Counted from the stretch's first letter, positions 27,079 through 36,635 are shown. The stretch is 64,000 bases of DNA from Saprospirales bacterium (GCA_016711045.1 JADJTT010000003.1:372001-436000); one strand, 5' to 3'. The notes: generated by a model from the sequence alone, not told the origin. Program-made: numbers and translations.

Positions 27079-27806
27079 AGCTCATAATTCGGCTTCAACC
27101 GGTCCCCTCTGTCCCCTGAGTAAAACTCGGTGATAATCCGGATGACCTCTTCTTCGTCATCTACGATAGGCATCAGGTCCAGATCGACTTCGTTGATATT
27201 GCCGAAGCGCTCGTACATGATGGAGCGGATCCATTCTTTCAATCCCGTCCAAAATTCCGTGCCCACCAGAATGACAGGAACCGGAGAGATCTTTTTGGTC
27301 TGAATAAGTGTCAGTACTTCGAAAAGTTCGTCCATCGTGCCGAAGCCACCGGGGAGTGCTACAAAGGCCTGTGCATATTTCACGAACAACACCTTTCGGA
27401 TAAAGAAATACCGGTGATTGACGTTTTTGTCGGGATCGATATATTGATTGGAACTCTGCTCGTGAGGAAGGTTGATGTTGAGACCCACCGATATACCTCC
27501 ATACAAGGCAGCCCCTTTGTTGCCGGCTTCCATGATGCCGGGACCGCCTCCGGTGATGACGCCGAACCCCTCTTCGGTGAGGCGACGGGCTATATCTACG
27601 GCCAGTTTGTAATTTTTATCGGAAGGCTTGGTACGGGCAGAGCCGAAAACAGATACACAGGGGCCGATCTCGTTGAGGACTTCAAATCCGTCCACAAATT
27701 CAGAAATGACCTTGAACATGGTCCAGGAGTTCTCGCCTTTGATGCTGCTCCACTTCCTGCGGATATATTTGGGTTTTATCGCTTTGTCGTTAATGGGTTC
27801 TGACAT
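27075..27806 (-). CDS. LOG family (TIGR00730) Rossmann-fold protein
   Basis: 243 residues from the ATG at 27806. The two family motifs are complete: GGGPGIMEAGNKGA and PGGFGTMDELFE, which bind nucleotide phosphate and perform hydrolysis in LOG-type cytokinin riboside 5'-monophosphate phosphoribohydrolases. In bacteria these enzymes may salvage or hydrolyse nucleoside monophosphates; the true substrate here is unknown. It lies 87 bp downstream of the NtrC-like gene on the same strand. Confidence 0.93.
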   Translation of the reverse strand: MSEPINDKAIKPKYIRRKWSSIKGENSWTMFKVISEFVDGFEVLNEIGPCVSVFGSARTKPSDKNYKLAVDIARRLTEEGFGVITGGGPGIMEAGNKGAALYGGISVGLNINLPHEQSSNQYIDPDKNVNHRYFFIRKVLFVKYAQAFVALPGGFGTMDELFEVLTLIQTKKISPVPVILVGTEFWTGLKEWIRSIMYERFGNINEVDLDLMPIVDDEEEVIRIITEFYSGDRGDRLKPNYEL

Positions 27807-27893
27807 GGAATCGTGCGTTTTTAGTACTATTTCAAAATAGCCGGAACAATAAAACACCGTTTCATACCTTCCGGTTCATTGGAAACCCCGGAG

Positions 27894-29165
27894 TTAGTTT
27901 TTCTGAAATGAAAGGTATTCCCGGGCAATAAATGCCTGAAGGTCCTCCAGATTGTCGTATTGGCGAAACAACCGGTGCAAGGGAGGCTGATCGGATGCAG
28001 CGGAAGGAATGACAAACTGCGCTACATCCTGTAGGGTAATGGTATCGCGGCTAAGGATCATCAAGCGCTCCACCACGTTGCGCAATTCCCTGATATTCCC
28101 CGTCCAATTGAGTTCCTGCAGCGCGTTGACCGCCTCCGGTTCGAACTTTTTGGCCGGCATATTCAATTCATCGGAAACCCGCCCGGTAAAGAAATCGATG
28201 AGCAAGGGTATATCTTCGCGCCGTTCGTTGAGGGAGGGCACGTGTATGAGGATCACGCCCAGGCGGTGATACAGATCCTCTCGAAAATTCCCCTTGTCGA
28301 TCTCAGCCCGCAGATCCTTATTGGTGGCAGCGACCACCCGTACATCGACTTCGATGTCTTTGTTGCCTCCCACGCGGGTGATGCGCTTTGCTTCCAGGGC
28401 ACGCAGCACTTTCGCCTGTGCCGACTGGCTCATATCGCCGATCTCGTCGAGGAAAAGCGTGCCGCCATTGGCCTGTTCAAATTTGCCAATGTGCTGCTTA
28501 TCCGCCCCGGTAAAAGACCCCTTCTCATGGCCGAACAGTTCGCTTTCGATCAAATTGGCGTGAATAGCGGCACAGTTGACCTCCACGATAGGCCCCTCTT
28601 TCCGGTTGCTGTACTCGTGAAGCCAACGGGCAACCAGTTCCTTCCCCGAGCCGTTGCTGCCGGTAATCAGTACCCGCGCGTCGGATGGACCTACGCGTTC
28701 AATGGTTTGCCGGATCATCGCAATAGCCTGCGACTCACCGATGATCTCCTGTACTTTGCTTTGAGAAACCTTTTTTTGAAGGGTTTTCGTTTCGATGACG
28801 AGGTTGGACCGGTCGAGCGCATTGCGCACCGTGATGAGCACCCGGTTGAGATCGGGCGGTTTGGCGATGAAGTCAAATGCCCCTTTTTTCACCGCCTCCA
28901 CCGCCGTGTCTATATTGGCGTGCCCGGAGATCATAATCACAGGGATATCGGGATACTTTTCCTGTAATTTCTCCAGCGCTTCCATGCCGTCCATCTTCGG
29001 CATCTTGATATCCATGATCACCACGTCCGGCTTCCACTGCTTGGCTTTTACCAGCGCCTCTACTCCATCGGCCGCTTCTTCCACTTTATATTCCTGAAAT
29101 TCCAGAATTTCCCGGAAAGCCCGGCGAATATTGCCTTCATCATCTACTATCAATACCTTCGCCAT
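27894..29165 (-). CDS. NtrC-like response regulator lacking the Fis DNA-binding domain
   Basis: 423 residues. The receiver domain (1-120) has the acidic pair VDDE, the phosphoacceptor Asp in VVIMDIKMP and the Lys in AKPP. The sigma-54 AAA+ domain (about 140-375) has a Walker A variant GSNGSGKE, GSFTGADK in place of GAFTGA, the Walker B LFLDEIGDM and the arginine region RVVAATNKDL. The chain ends at AFIAREYLSFQKN, where homologues continue into a helix-turn-helix. No such helix lies in any frame of the following 87 bp. It may act without DNA binding, as FlgR does, or have lost this function. Confidence 0.9.
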   Translation of the reverse strand: MAKVLIVDDEGNIRRAFREILEFQEYKVEEAADGVEALVKAKQWKPDVVIMDIKMPKMDGMEALEKLQEKYPDIPVIMISGHANIDTAVEAVKKGAFDFIAKPPDLNRVLITVRNALDRSNLVIETKTLQKKVSQSKVQEIIGESQAIAMIRQTIERVGPSDARVLITGSNGSGKELVARWLHEYSNRKEGPIVEVNCAAIHANLIESELFGHEKGSFTGADKQHIGKFEQANGGTLFLDEIGDMSQSAQAKVLRALEAKRITRVGGNKDIEVDVRVVAATNKDLRAEIDKGNFREDLYHRLGVILIHVPSLNERREDIPLLIDFFTGRVSDELNMPAKKFEPEAVNALQELNWTGNIRELRNVVERLMILSRDTITLQDVAQFVIPSAASDQPPLHRLFRQYDNLEDLQAFIAREYLSFQKN

Positions 29166-29204
29166 AAGTTGAAATGGATTTTAAGGGGTAAAAATAATTA
29201 ATAT

Positions 29205-29241
29205 AATGAGTTTGAACGGCCTATGGTTGTTCAAACTCGTT
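29205..29241 (-). terminator. terminator overlapping the end of the M20 gene
   Basis: On the minus strand AACGAGTTTGAAC pairs with GTTCAAACTCATT (13 bp with one G-T style mismatch position), followed by an AT-rich tail ending in ATTTTT. The stem includes the last codons of the amidohydrolase. Confidence 0.6.
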
Positions 29242-30435
29242 ATTTAAAAGGCATATCGCCAGCCAGGCCATCAGGCCGGAACCGGTTTCCAGTGCCGCTT
29301 CATCAATGTCGAAAGTAGGGGTATGAACCGGAGCGTTGATCCCTTTTACCGGATTGCCGGTGCCCAACCGGTAAAAACAGGCAGGCATGAGTTGGGAGTA
29401 ATACGCAAAATCTTCGGCAGACATCCGCATGGGCAACTCTACTACCTGATCCTCTTCACCCAGGTACTCCCGTGCAAAAGTGCGAATTTGCCCGGTCAAT
29501 CCTTCTTCATTGACCAGAAAAGGGTAGCCGGTCACAATCCGGACCTCGCATTTTCCGCCCATCCCCTCCGCCAGGTTCGTAGCCAGGGTTCGAATGACCT
29601 GGTGGGCTTCTTTCCGCCAGTTTTCGTCCATGGTGCGGAAAGTCCCCATGATCTCTACCTTATCGGGAATGATGTTGGTCGCCCCGCCCATCGATTGGAT
29701 ACGCCCGAGAGTGAGTACACTGGGCGTGGTAGGGTTGGCACGACGGCTGACCACCTGTTGCAGGGCCACTACGAGGTGGGAGGCGATCAGGATCGGATCG
29801 ATGCACTCGTGCGGGGTAGCGCCGTGACCGCCTTTCCCGGTAATAGTGAGGAATATTTCATCGGAAGAAGCCATAAACATACCCGGACGCAAGCCGATAC
29901 GGCCCGCTTCCAGCGAAGGGTGTACGTGTTGCCCCAGGATGAGCGCCGGACGTGGATGATCCAATACCCCTTCTGCGATCATTAAGGAAGCTCCACCGGG
30001 AAGCAACTCCTCCCCAGGCTGAAAGATAAGTTGCACGGTGCCTTCCCATTCCTCCGCGGTTTGTTGCAGTATTTGCGCCGTGCCCAACAGGGAAGCCGTG
30101 TGTACATCGTGTCCGCACGCATGCATAACGCCCTGATGTTGAGAACGATAAGGCACTTCATTTTCCTCCATGATCGGCAGAGCATCCATATCGGCGCGCA
30201 GGGCGATCAGCCGTTTTTCAGGGTTGCGCCCGCGAATCCAGCCGACCACTCCATGGCCAGCTACATTTTTTTTGTGAAAAATACCGAGGAATTCCAGCCG
30301 GGCCGCTACATACGCAGCAGTCCGCTCCTCCTGAAAAGAAAGCTCCGGATGCTGGTGGAGGTGCCGCCTGAGAGCCACCACCTCAGGGTGGATTTCACGA
30401 GCTAATTGGGCAATATATTCAGTTGTTAAGGCCAT
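29221..30435 (-). CDS. M20 family amidohydrolase/carboxypeptidase
   Basis: 404 residues from the ATG at 30435. The family motifs are visible in order: LRRHLHQHPELSFQE, RADMDALPI, HACGHDVHTA (metal ligands), FQPGEELLPGG (catalytic Glu), a lid domain GHGATPHECIDPI and the C-terminal MRMSAEDFAYY. It belongs to the IAA-amino acid hydrolase/hippurate hydrolase group (M20D); N-acyl amino acids are likely substrates. It overlaps the 3' end of the reconstructed glycosyltransferase gene by 17 bp. Confidence 0.93.
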   Translation of the reverse strand: MALTTEYIAQLAREIHPEVVALRRHLHQHPELSFQEERTAAYVAARLEFLGIFHKKNVAGHGVVGWIRGRNPEKRLIALRADMDALPIMEENEVPYRSQHQGVMHACGHDVHTASLLGTAQILQQTAEEWEGTVQLIFQPGEELLPGGASLMIAEGVLDHPRPALILGQHVHPSLEAGRIGLRPGMFMASSDEIFLTITGKGGHGATPHECIDPILIASHLVVALQQVVSRRANPTTPSVLTLGRIQSMGGATNIIPDKVEIMGTFRTMDENWRKEAHQVIRTLATNLAEGMGGKCEVRIVTGYPFLVNEEGLTGQIRTFAREYLGEEDQVVELPMRMSAEDFAYYSQLMPACFYRLGTGNPVKGINAPVHTPTFDIDEAALETGSGLMAWLAICLLNNEFEQP

Positions 30436-32421
30436 ACGTTGTTTTTTCACCAGTACCTAAAGATCGGAACCCACGCCAAATAATATCCAGGTCATCGAAA
30501 GGACGGAAATCCTTTGCATAGAAGAAATTCAGGCGCTGGATGGTCGGCTCGTCGTGGATCGGATAGCGCAGCCCGCTAAGGGGCTCAACACCCCTTTCCG
30601 GAGGGCGGGCAGGGTATTGGCGCTTTCCCCCGCCTGTGCATAGCCTACCCACGACCGGTTGCCGGCCAGGACCCGGAAACAATTGCCCCACAGGCCTGTC
30701 TTTCGCCGCATCAGCCAAACCAGCACAGGCGAGGCCAACAACAGGGTCAGAGCCACGATGATATCCAACAGCCGCTTGTTGCGCCGGGCATTTTGAGTGG
30801 CGATATTGAATTGAATATCAAAAGTATAGATTTCTCCTTGCGCATTTTTGGAGCTGCTGCCGATGATGCTCATGCTGTCATCGGGTACGATTTTGTATTC
30901 CAGGTGCGGCCCCAGGTGCGTCATCCAGCGCATAATTTCCTGCGAACTGATATCACGGCCGCAAAAGATGATCTCATCCACTTTGTAGAGATAGACCACC
31001 TCGTCCAGGCGCGGAAGCGTACTGAGGTAGGTATCCAGGTCTTCGGTCTCAAAGGGCGCTACAATGCCGATAATGTTCTTGCGAACCTGGACCTGGTGCA
31101 ACAAGTAACGCACCCGGTCGCTTTCTTCCTTTTGCCCCACAATGATGAGGTTGCATTCGCGCTCCCGTCCCAAATCCAGGTTGCGGAAGCGAAGGAAGTG
31201 CAGGGCGAATCGCAAGCCCACCGTCGACAGGATAGCCCACAGCGCCCCCATGAGGATAATGGCCCGGGAGGGGCGGTAATCGAGGGGCAAAAACCCGTAA
31301 ATAGCAGCCAGAAACAAGGTGCCCCAAAGCAATCCCCGCACCAGGCGCCGAAGGCGGAGTGGCGGATCATAAGCTCCGCTGAAAAACAGCGCACTGAGCC
31401 AGACCGCGACATAAAGGGGGGTATTGAAATAGTAAAATGCAGGTTGAAAATAATCGGGATCTTTAAAGTATTGGGTAGCCCAGAAATTCTTTATAAACAA
31501 TAACCCACCCACCATGAGCCCTGCGTCGAGGAAGGGAAGGGATAGCTTTTTTGTCCAGGCGGCAACCAGCGTGAGCATGGCGCGAAAATAGATCGCCAGT
31601 TGGATCATAAAAATGAACAGATGCATCTTTTCTCCCGAAAAATGCTTGCGGGCAAAGATGATCATCGCCTGGTAAAAGGTGCGCACATAATTCAGGCTCC
31701 CTTTTTTCGTGCTTTCTCCCTTGTAATGGATGATGGTCGTTTCAGCAAAATAGTAGTTTTTAAAGCCCGCCTGGACAATCCGGTACGAAAGGTCTATATC
31801 TTCCCCATACATGAAAAAAGTCTCGTCCAGGAGCCCCACCTGGTCCAGGACGGCCTTTCGGAGCCACATAAAAGCGCCTGAGAGGACCTCCACTTCGTGC
31901 GTTTGGTCGCGATCCAGAAAGCCCAGGTGATAATGGTTAAAAACGCGCGACTTGGGAAATAACCTGGAAAAGCCGAATGCCTTGAAAAAGGCGACGAGAG
32001 GGGCAGGAAACCCGCGCTTGGATTCCGGCAGGAAAATGCCGGCGCCGTCAATCATTTTGACGCCCAGGCTCCCGGCTTCGGGGTGCGCATCCATAAACTG
32101 GAGACACTTTTCGAACGTATCTTCTTCGACGACGGTATCCGGATTCAGGAGCAGGATGTATTCGCCTTTCGCGATACGGATAGCCTGGTTATTAGCCGCA
32201 GAAAATCCGACGTTTTGGGTGTTGGCGATCAGTTGGACTTCGGGAAATTTTTTCCGCACCATGGCCGTCGAGTCATCCACCGAGTTGTTGTCGACCACAA
32301 AAACCTCGACAGGCAGGTGCACAGAGGCCCGTCGAACCGAGAGAAGCGCTTGCTCGAGGAAGTACTTTACGTTGTAATTGACAATTACGACCGAAAGCCG
32401 GATGCCGCGCGGTTCATTCAT
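30419..32421 (-). CDS. family 2 glycosyltransferase fused to a degenerate glycosylphosphotransferase, frameshifted
   Basis: As read, the frame stops at 30529 after 630 residues. A one-base gain in the G4 run at 30580-30583 would join it to a second frame, giving about 667 residues ending QRLNFFYAKDFRPFDDLDIIW. The N-terminal GT2 domain has VVIVNYNV, VVDNNSVDDS, LLLNPDTVVEED and the acceptor-site region FMYGEDIDLSYRI. After helices at about 260-400 comes a Rossmann-like domain (CNLIIVGQKEESDRVRYLL) like that of the 7.9-kb sugar transferase, then one helix (RLLDIIVALTLLLASP) and remnants of a sugar transferase lacking KFRSM and LDELPQ. The likely role is glycan assembly at the membrane. Confidence 0.85.
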
Positions 32422-32430
32422 GTAGTAGGA

Positions 32431-33039
32431 TCATTCGGATTTATAGGGTATCCGGGCCGTGATCGACCGGGCCAGGGTCAGTTCATCTGCATACTCCAAC
32501 TCCCCACCAAAGGAGACCCCGCGCGCGATGGTGCTGATCCGGACCGGATAAGCGCTGAGTTGCTTTGAAAGGTAAAAAATGGTTGTCTCTCCTTCTATCG
32601 TCGGGCTAACCGCCATGATCAATTCCTTCACTTCTCCTGAATCTACCCGGTTTACCAGCGAATCGACTTGCAGGCTTTCGGGCCCCACCCCTTCGAGGGG
32701 AGAGATCACTCCTCCCAAAACGTGATACAGCCCCTTGTATTGTCCGGTCTCTTCAATGGCCATCACGTCGCGAATGCCTTCCACCACACAGACCAGCGAG
32801 CGGTCGCGGCGTGGGTCTGCGCAGATCTGACATTGCGGACCGTCGGAAAGGTGATGGCAGTTTTGGCAAAACTGAATATGTTTTCGCATATTCAGCAGCG
32901 CTTCTCCCAGGCGCTCTGTGAGCTCAGGTTCCATTTTCACCAGATGCAATACCAGCCGCAAAGCGGTCTTTTTTCCGATACTCGGCAGCGTGGCAAAAGC
33001 CTGAACGGCTTCTTCTATCAGTTTCGATGAATAATTCAT
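32431..33039 (-). CDS. recR: recombination protein RecR
   Basis: 202 residues. The N-terminal helix-hairpin-helix has LPSIGKKTALRLVLHL. The C4 zinc finger has CQNCHH...CQIC. The Toprim domain has VCVVEGIRDVMAIE and the C-terminal Walker-like RGVSFGGELEYADELTL. With RecFO it loads RecA at gaps. The gene lies 9 bp before the glycosyltransferase start on the same strand and is divergent from pdhC. Confidence 0.97.
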   Translation of the reverse strand: MNYSSKLIEEAVQAFATLPSIGKKTALRLVLHLVKMEPELTERLGEALLNMRKHIQFCQNCHHLSDGPQCQICADPRRDRSLVCVVEGIRDVMAIEETGQYKGLYHVLGGVISPLEGVGPESLQVDSLVNRVDSGEVKELIMAVSPTIEGETTIFYLSKQLSAYPVRISTIARGVSFGGELEYADELTLARSITARIPYKSE

Positions 33040-33095
33040 TCGGTAAAATTAAGGATTCCCCGCAGCTTCTTCGCGGTAAAAAATAAACCAATATG

Positions 33096-33126
33096 GTTGG
33101 CCAGTGTTGATAATACGTTAATTTTG
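33096..33126 (+). promoter_or_regulatory. promoter of pdhC
   Basis: GTTG at 33096-33099, a 19-base spacer, then TAATTTTG at 33119-33126, the exact Bacteroidota -7 element. The leader is about 100 bases and holds a short inverted repeat (AAAGGAAAG/CTTTCCTTT). Confidence 0.65.
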
Positions 33127-33234
33127 TCCCCCAACGGGAAAAAAGGAAAGTCCGCTGGCTACGCCCGCCCTCCTTTCCTTTCTTCGCATTTTAATTTGAC
33201 ACCCATTATTTCCTGAAAGAAAATAAAAACCTAT

Positions 33235-34494
33235 ATGGCAGAGATTATCCGCATGCCCCGCATGAGTGACACGATGGAAGAGGGCAATATCGTAAGTTGG
33301 TTGAAGAACGAAGGGGAGAAAGTCCAGATCGGCGAAACCATCGCCGAAGTGGAAACCGACAAAGCTACCATGGAGCTCGACAGCTATGTGGAAGGGGTAA
33401 TTTTACATATCGCCGTCAAAGAAGGGCCCATAGCCATCAACGGCGTGATCGCCGTGATCGGCAAAGAAGGGGAAGACTGGAAGGCTGCGCTCGAAGCTTC
33501 GGGCGGCTCCAATGGAGCCCCGAAAACACAGGAAACACCTGCTGCACCCCAACCTGTGGAACCCACACCGGTGGCAGCTGCGCCCGCTCAACCGGAACCC
33601 AACACGGAAGACCGGATCAAGGCTTCGCCCCTGGCTCGCAATATCGCCCAGGAATCGGGCATCGACCTGCGTCAGGTGAAAGGCAGCGGGGACTCCGGAC
33701 GCATTATCAAGCGGGATGTGGAAGCCTTTCTCGGCGCTCCGGCAACCACCGAGCAGCCGGTCGATGACACCCACGCCGTGATTCCCTTTGCGCCGATGTC
33801 CAGCTCCGGTGGGGACAACTACGAGGAGAAACCGATCTCCCAAATGCGAAAAACGATTGCCCGCCGGCTCAGCCAAAGCAAATTCACAGCGCCGCACTTC
33901 TACCTCACCGTAGAGATCGATATGGAAAAGGCCATCTCCATCCGCAAACAGATCAACGAAGTGTCGCCGGTGAAGATATCCTTCAATGACCTCGTCATCA
34001 AAGCCGCTGCCGCCAGCCTTCGCCAACACCCTGCAGTAAATGCCTCCTGGCTCGAAGACCGCATCCGTTATAACCGCGATATAAACATCGGCGTAGCGGT
34101 AGCAGTCGAAGACGGACTCCTCGTGCCGGTGATCCGCCATGCGGACATAAAGACCCTTTCCCAGGTCAACCAGGAAGTAAAGACCTATGCGGAAAAAGCC
34201 AAGGTCCGCAAACTACAACCGGAAGAAATGCAGGGCAACACCTTCACCATTTCTAACCTGGGGATGTTTGGGATCGAAGAATTTACGGGGATAATCAATC
34301 CGCCCGATGCATGCATCCTGGCGGTAGGCACGATCGTGGAAAAACCCGTAGTAAAGAATGGCGAGATCGTGATCGGTCAGCGCATGAAAGTAACCCTTTC
34401 CTGTGACCACCGGGTAGTAGACGGCGCTTCCGGCGCCCGTTTCCTGGAAACCATGAAGGGCATCCTGGAAGATCCGATCCGGTTAATGGTTTAA
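33235..34494 (+). CDS. pdhC: dihydrolipoamide acetyltransferase, E2 of pyruvate dehydrogenase
   Basis: 419 residues. The lipoyl domain (1-77) has the modified Lys in ETDKATME. A Pro/Ala-rich linker follows, then the E3/E1-binding domain (about 130-165: ASPLARNIAQESGIDLRQVK ends in SGRIIKRDV). The catalytic domain (about 195-419) ends with the CoA acyltransferase motif DHRVVDGASGARFL, with His as base and Asp. It transfers acetyl groups from lipoate to CoA in the PDH complex. The E1 and E3 genes are not in the window. Confidence 0.92.
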   Translation: MAEIIRMPRMSDTMEEGNIVSWLKNEGEKVQIGETIAEVETDKATMELDSYVEGVILHIAVKEGPIAINGVIAVIGKEGEDWKAALEASGGSNGAPKTQETPAAPQPVEPTPVAAAPAQPEPNTEDRIKASPLARNIAQESGIDLRQVKGSGDSGRIIKRDVEAFLGAPATTEQPVDDTHAVIPFAPMSSSGGDNYEEKPISQMRKTIARRLSQSKFTAPHFYLTVEIDMEKAISIRKQINEVSPVKISFNDLVIKAAAASLRQHPAVNASWLEDRIRYNRDINIGVAVAVEDGLLVPVIRHADIKTLSQVNQEVKTYAEKAKVRKLQPEEMQGNTFTISNLGMFGIEEFTGIINPPDACILAVGTIVEKPVVKNGEIVIGQRMKVTLSCDHRVVDGASGARFLETMKGILEDPIRLMV

Positions 34495-34530
34495 AAGACT
34501 ATAGGTTGCCTTTTACTTTTAAGCGCAATT

Positions 34531-34894
34531 ATGAAAAAAAACAATCGTACTCGGCGCTACGCCCAACCCTTCGCGGTATGCATTCAGTGCAGTCGAACAG
34601 CTGCACCTGCGCGGACACGAAGTGGTGCCTATTGGCATCCGCCAGGGAACCATCCACGGAATTCCGATCATTAATGAAATGCCCATCGTGGAAGAGGTGG
34701 ATACCGTTACGCTCTATCTCAACGCCGGACGCCAACGGCCTTATTACGACTATATTCTGCAAACCTTGCGCCCCAGGCGCATCATCTTCAATCCCGGCAC
34801 CGAGAACTACGAACTCCTTAACCTGGCCCGTGAAGCGGGTATTGAAACGGAAATGGGATGTACGCTGGTTATGCTGGCTATACAGGCTTATTGA
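34531..34894 (+). CDS. small CoA-binding domain protein, frameshifted in an A8 run
   Basis: The only ATG in place (34531) reads MKKNN and soon leaves the family frame. With one A fewer in the run at 34534-34541 it becomes MKKTIVLGATPNPSRYAFSA and continues to GHEVVPIGIRQG, VDTVTLYLN, IIFNPGTENYE and GCTLVMLAIQAY, the complete 120-residue CoA-binding_2 (YccU-like) family pattern. The family binds CoA through a Rossmann fold; function unclear. Either the sequence has an insertion error or expression needs slippage on the A-run. A strong terminator follows. Confidence 0.85.
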
Positions 34895-34932
34895 AAAAAA
34901 AAAGCGGCTGTTTTGAAACAGCCGCTTTTTTT
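34895..34932. terminator. bidirectional terminator
   Basis: AAGCGGCTGTTT pairs with AAACAGCCGCTT (12 bp, loop TG), flanked by A10 and T7 runs, between two convergent genes. Confidence 0.92.
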
Positions 34933-34954
34933 ATAGTGAAATGGGATTAGCAGA

Positions 34955-36466
34955 TTAATAGCCCTGAATATTTCCTTCTACTTTTGGAGGCGCCGCGCCT
35001 TGCGGAGCAGGCATTTCTACATCTTGGGAGGAAGCCACCCGAAATTCTACCCGGCGGTTCATCAGGCTGCTGCCACTCGAGGGTACCAGCGTATTTGATT
35101 CTCCACCATACTGAAGCAACAATCGGCTCCTGTCGATACCATGGAGGTTGACCAAGTGGTCTATGGCCGCCTGTGCACGGTTGTAAGAAAGCACGCTATT
35201 GTAGTCGTCGGAGGCCGTTTTATCGGTGAAGCCCTGCACGACGACACGAATTCTCGGATTAGATTCCAGCACTTTTGCAATATTGGCCAGGTTGCCATAG
35301 TCTGCTTCCCGAACCTTATAGCTGTCAATGTTGAAATGGACCATAGGGAGGAACCACTCTACTACTGCATTACCTGCGCCACCACCACCGGCCAGCGCTT
35401 CATTGATGAGGCGATCCACTTCGTTGTGATCCACGTAGTTGTTATTCTGATATTGTGGGTTTTGGGACACCCCTTCCCCATCTACAGAAGTGCCCGGCGG
35501 AGAATAGGGCTCCCGGTCAAGGTAGTCGGCGATACCGTCGTCATCGCTGTCGAGTGGTACACCCCTGGTATCTACCGGTGCGCCTGGAGGCGAATTCTTA
35601 TCCTGGTCGATAATGTCGATCACCCCATCTTTGTCAGAATCGGTGAGGTCGAGTATCGGGCGAGCTTTTAATTCGGAGATATCATTGAGTACGACATCCA
35701 GCGGGTTCACCCAATACAACGGTTCGGCGAGTTTGCCTCCTCCGCGAAGGTTAAAGTTGAAGCGGAGCGCGGTATAGTTGATGATATCGCGGAATTTGAT
35801 CTCCACCCCGTCCATCAGGTCGGTGCGTTTCCCAAAAACGGTGGCGCCCTTGTGTTCGAGACTGAGGTTAAATCCGCCGGTGATCCGCACGGACACACCC
35901 GCACCGGCTTCCAGCCCAGCTACAAACTGGGAGGTCTGCCGCCCGGAAAGCGGCCCCCCGGGCACGTCAATAATGTCTTTATAGGAGAACAATCCTTTGG
36001 TTTTGGATTCGATGGCGGTCTGAATATAGGTTGGGCCCGCCCCGGCAAACACGTAGATGTTGACCTTTCTTTGGGGTTTATCCCAGCGCAGGTTGTTTAG
36101 CACCATGACGCCTTGTGCAGTCACAGAAGCGTATGTCGTCTTGTGCGTAAATGCATCGGAGAGAGTTTGATCCGCGTTACTAATTCTGTGTCCGGACGAT
36201 TGGCTATCGCCTTTAGCCAGGCCATACATGCCATCCAACCGGAGGGAGAACACGTAGTCCAGTGCTCTGCGCACATGAAATCCGGCGCCAAAGCTGGGCC
36301 GGAAGGCCACGTCGCCAGAGGAAAAGAAATGGCCGCCGTGCAATCCGACTTCCCATGCGTACTTGGGAGTGGCTTGAATTCCTCCATAGGCAGCGCTATT
36401 ATTGCCACTCTGACTGAATAGGTTTGTCATGGAAAAGGCAAAAAGCAGGAGGAAAGAAATTCTCAT
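34955..36466 (-). CDS. OmpA family outer-membrane protein with calcium-binding repeats
   Basis: 503 residues from the ATG at 36466 (signal peptide MRISFLLLFAFSMTNLFSQ). The N-terminal half is a beta barrel (strands with GLHGGHFFSSG and GFHVRRALDYVFS). Thrombospondin type 3-like calcium repeats follow (DSDKDGVIDIIDQDKNSP, DSDDDGIADYLDREPYSP). The C-terminal OmpA domain binds peptidoglycan: FNIDSYKVREADYGNLA, VVVQGFTDKTASDDYN and LMNRRVEFRV. It links the outer membrane to the wall and may stiffen the envelope. A consensus promoter lies about 75-105 bp upstream of the start. Confidence 0.92.
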   Translation of the reverse strand: MRISFLLLFAFSMTNLFSQSGNNSAAYGGIQATPKYAWEVGLHGGHFFSSGDVAFRPSFGAGFHVRRALDYVFSLRLDGMYGLAKGDSQSSGHRISNADQTLSDAFTHKTTYASVTAQGVMVLNNLRWDKPQRKVNIYVFAGAGPTYIQTAIESKTKGLFSYKDIIDVPGGPLSGRQTSQFVAGLEAGAGVSVRITGGFNLSLEHKGATVFGKRTDLMDGVEIKFRDIINYTALRFNFNLRGGGKLAEPLYWVNPLDVVLNDISELKARPILDLTDSDKDGVIDIIDQDKNSPPGAPVDTRGVPLDSDDDGIADYLDREPYSPPGTSVDGEGVSQNPQYQNNNYVDHNEVDRLINEALAGGGGAGNAVVEWFLPMVHFNIDSYKVREADYGNLANIAKVLESNPRIRVVVQGFTDKTASDDYNSVLSYNRAQAAIDHLVNLHGIDRSRLLLQYGGESNTLVPSSGSSLMNRRVEFRVASSQDVEMPAPQGAAPPKVEGNIQGY

Positions 36467-36539
36467 AGTTTCTCGTGATGTCATAGGGAACAAAGGTTAT
36501 AATCAGTTTCTAAGGGTGAATGTGCTGAAGCCAGCTTTA

Positions 36540-36571
36540 CAAATGTATTGTTTATTTTGCCTTGTGGCAAA
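36540..36571 (-). promoter_or_regulatory. promoter of the OmpA family gene
   Basis: On the minus strand TTTG (36571-36568), a 20-base spacer, then TACATTTG (36547-36540), an exact Bacteroidota -7 element. Confidence 0.7.
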
Positions 36572-36635
36572 AAAAAGTATTCCTTTTTGTCCGTCCTGAC
36601 TTTATATGCCTTGCGTTTTGAGCCGGTTATGAAAA

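Noticed and set aside
33127..33234. AAAGGAAAG/CTTTCCTTT inverted repeat as a riboswitch
   Set aside because: Only a 9-bp stem with a large unstructured loop; no known ligand-binding motif.
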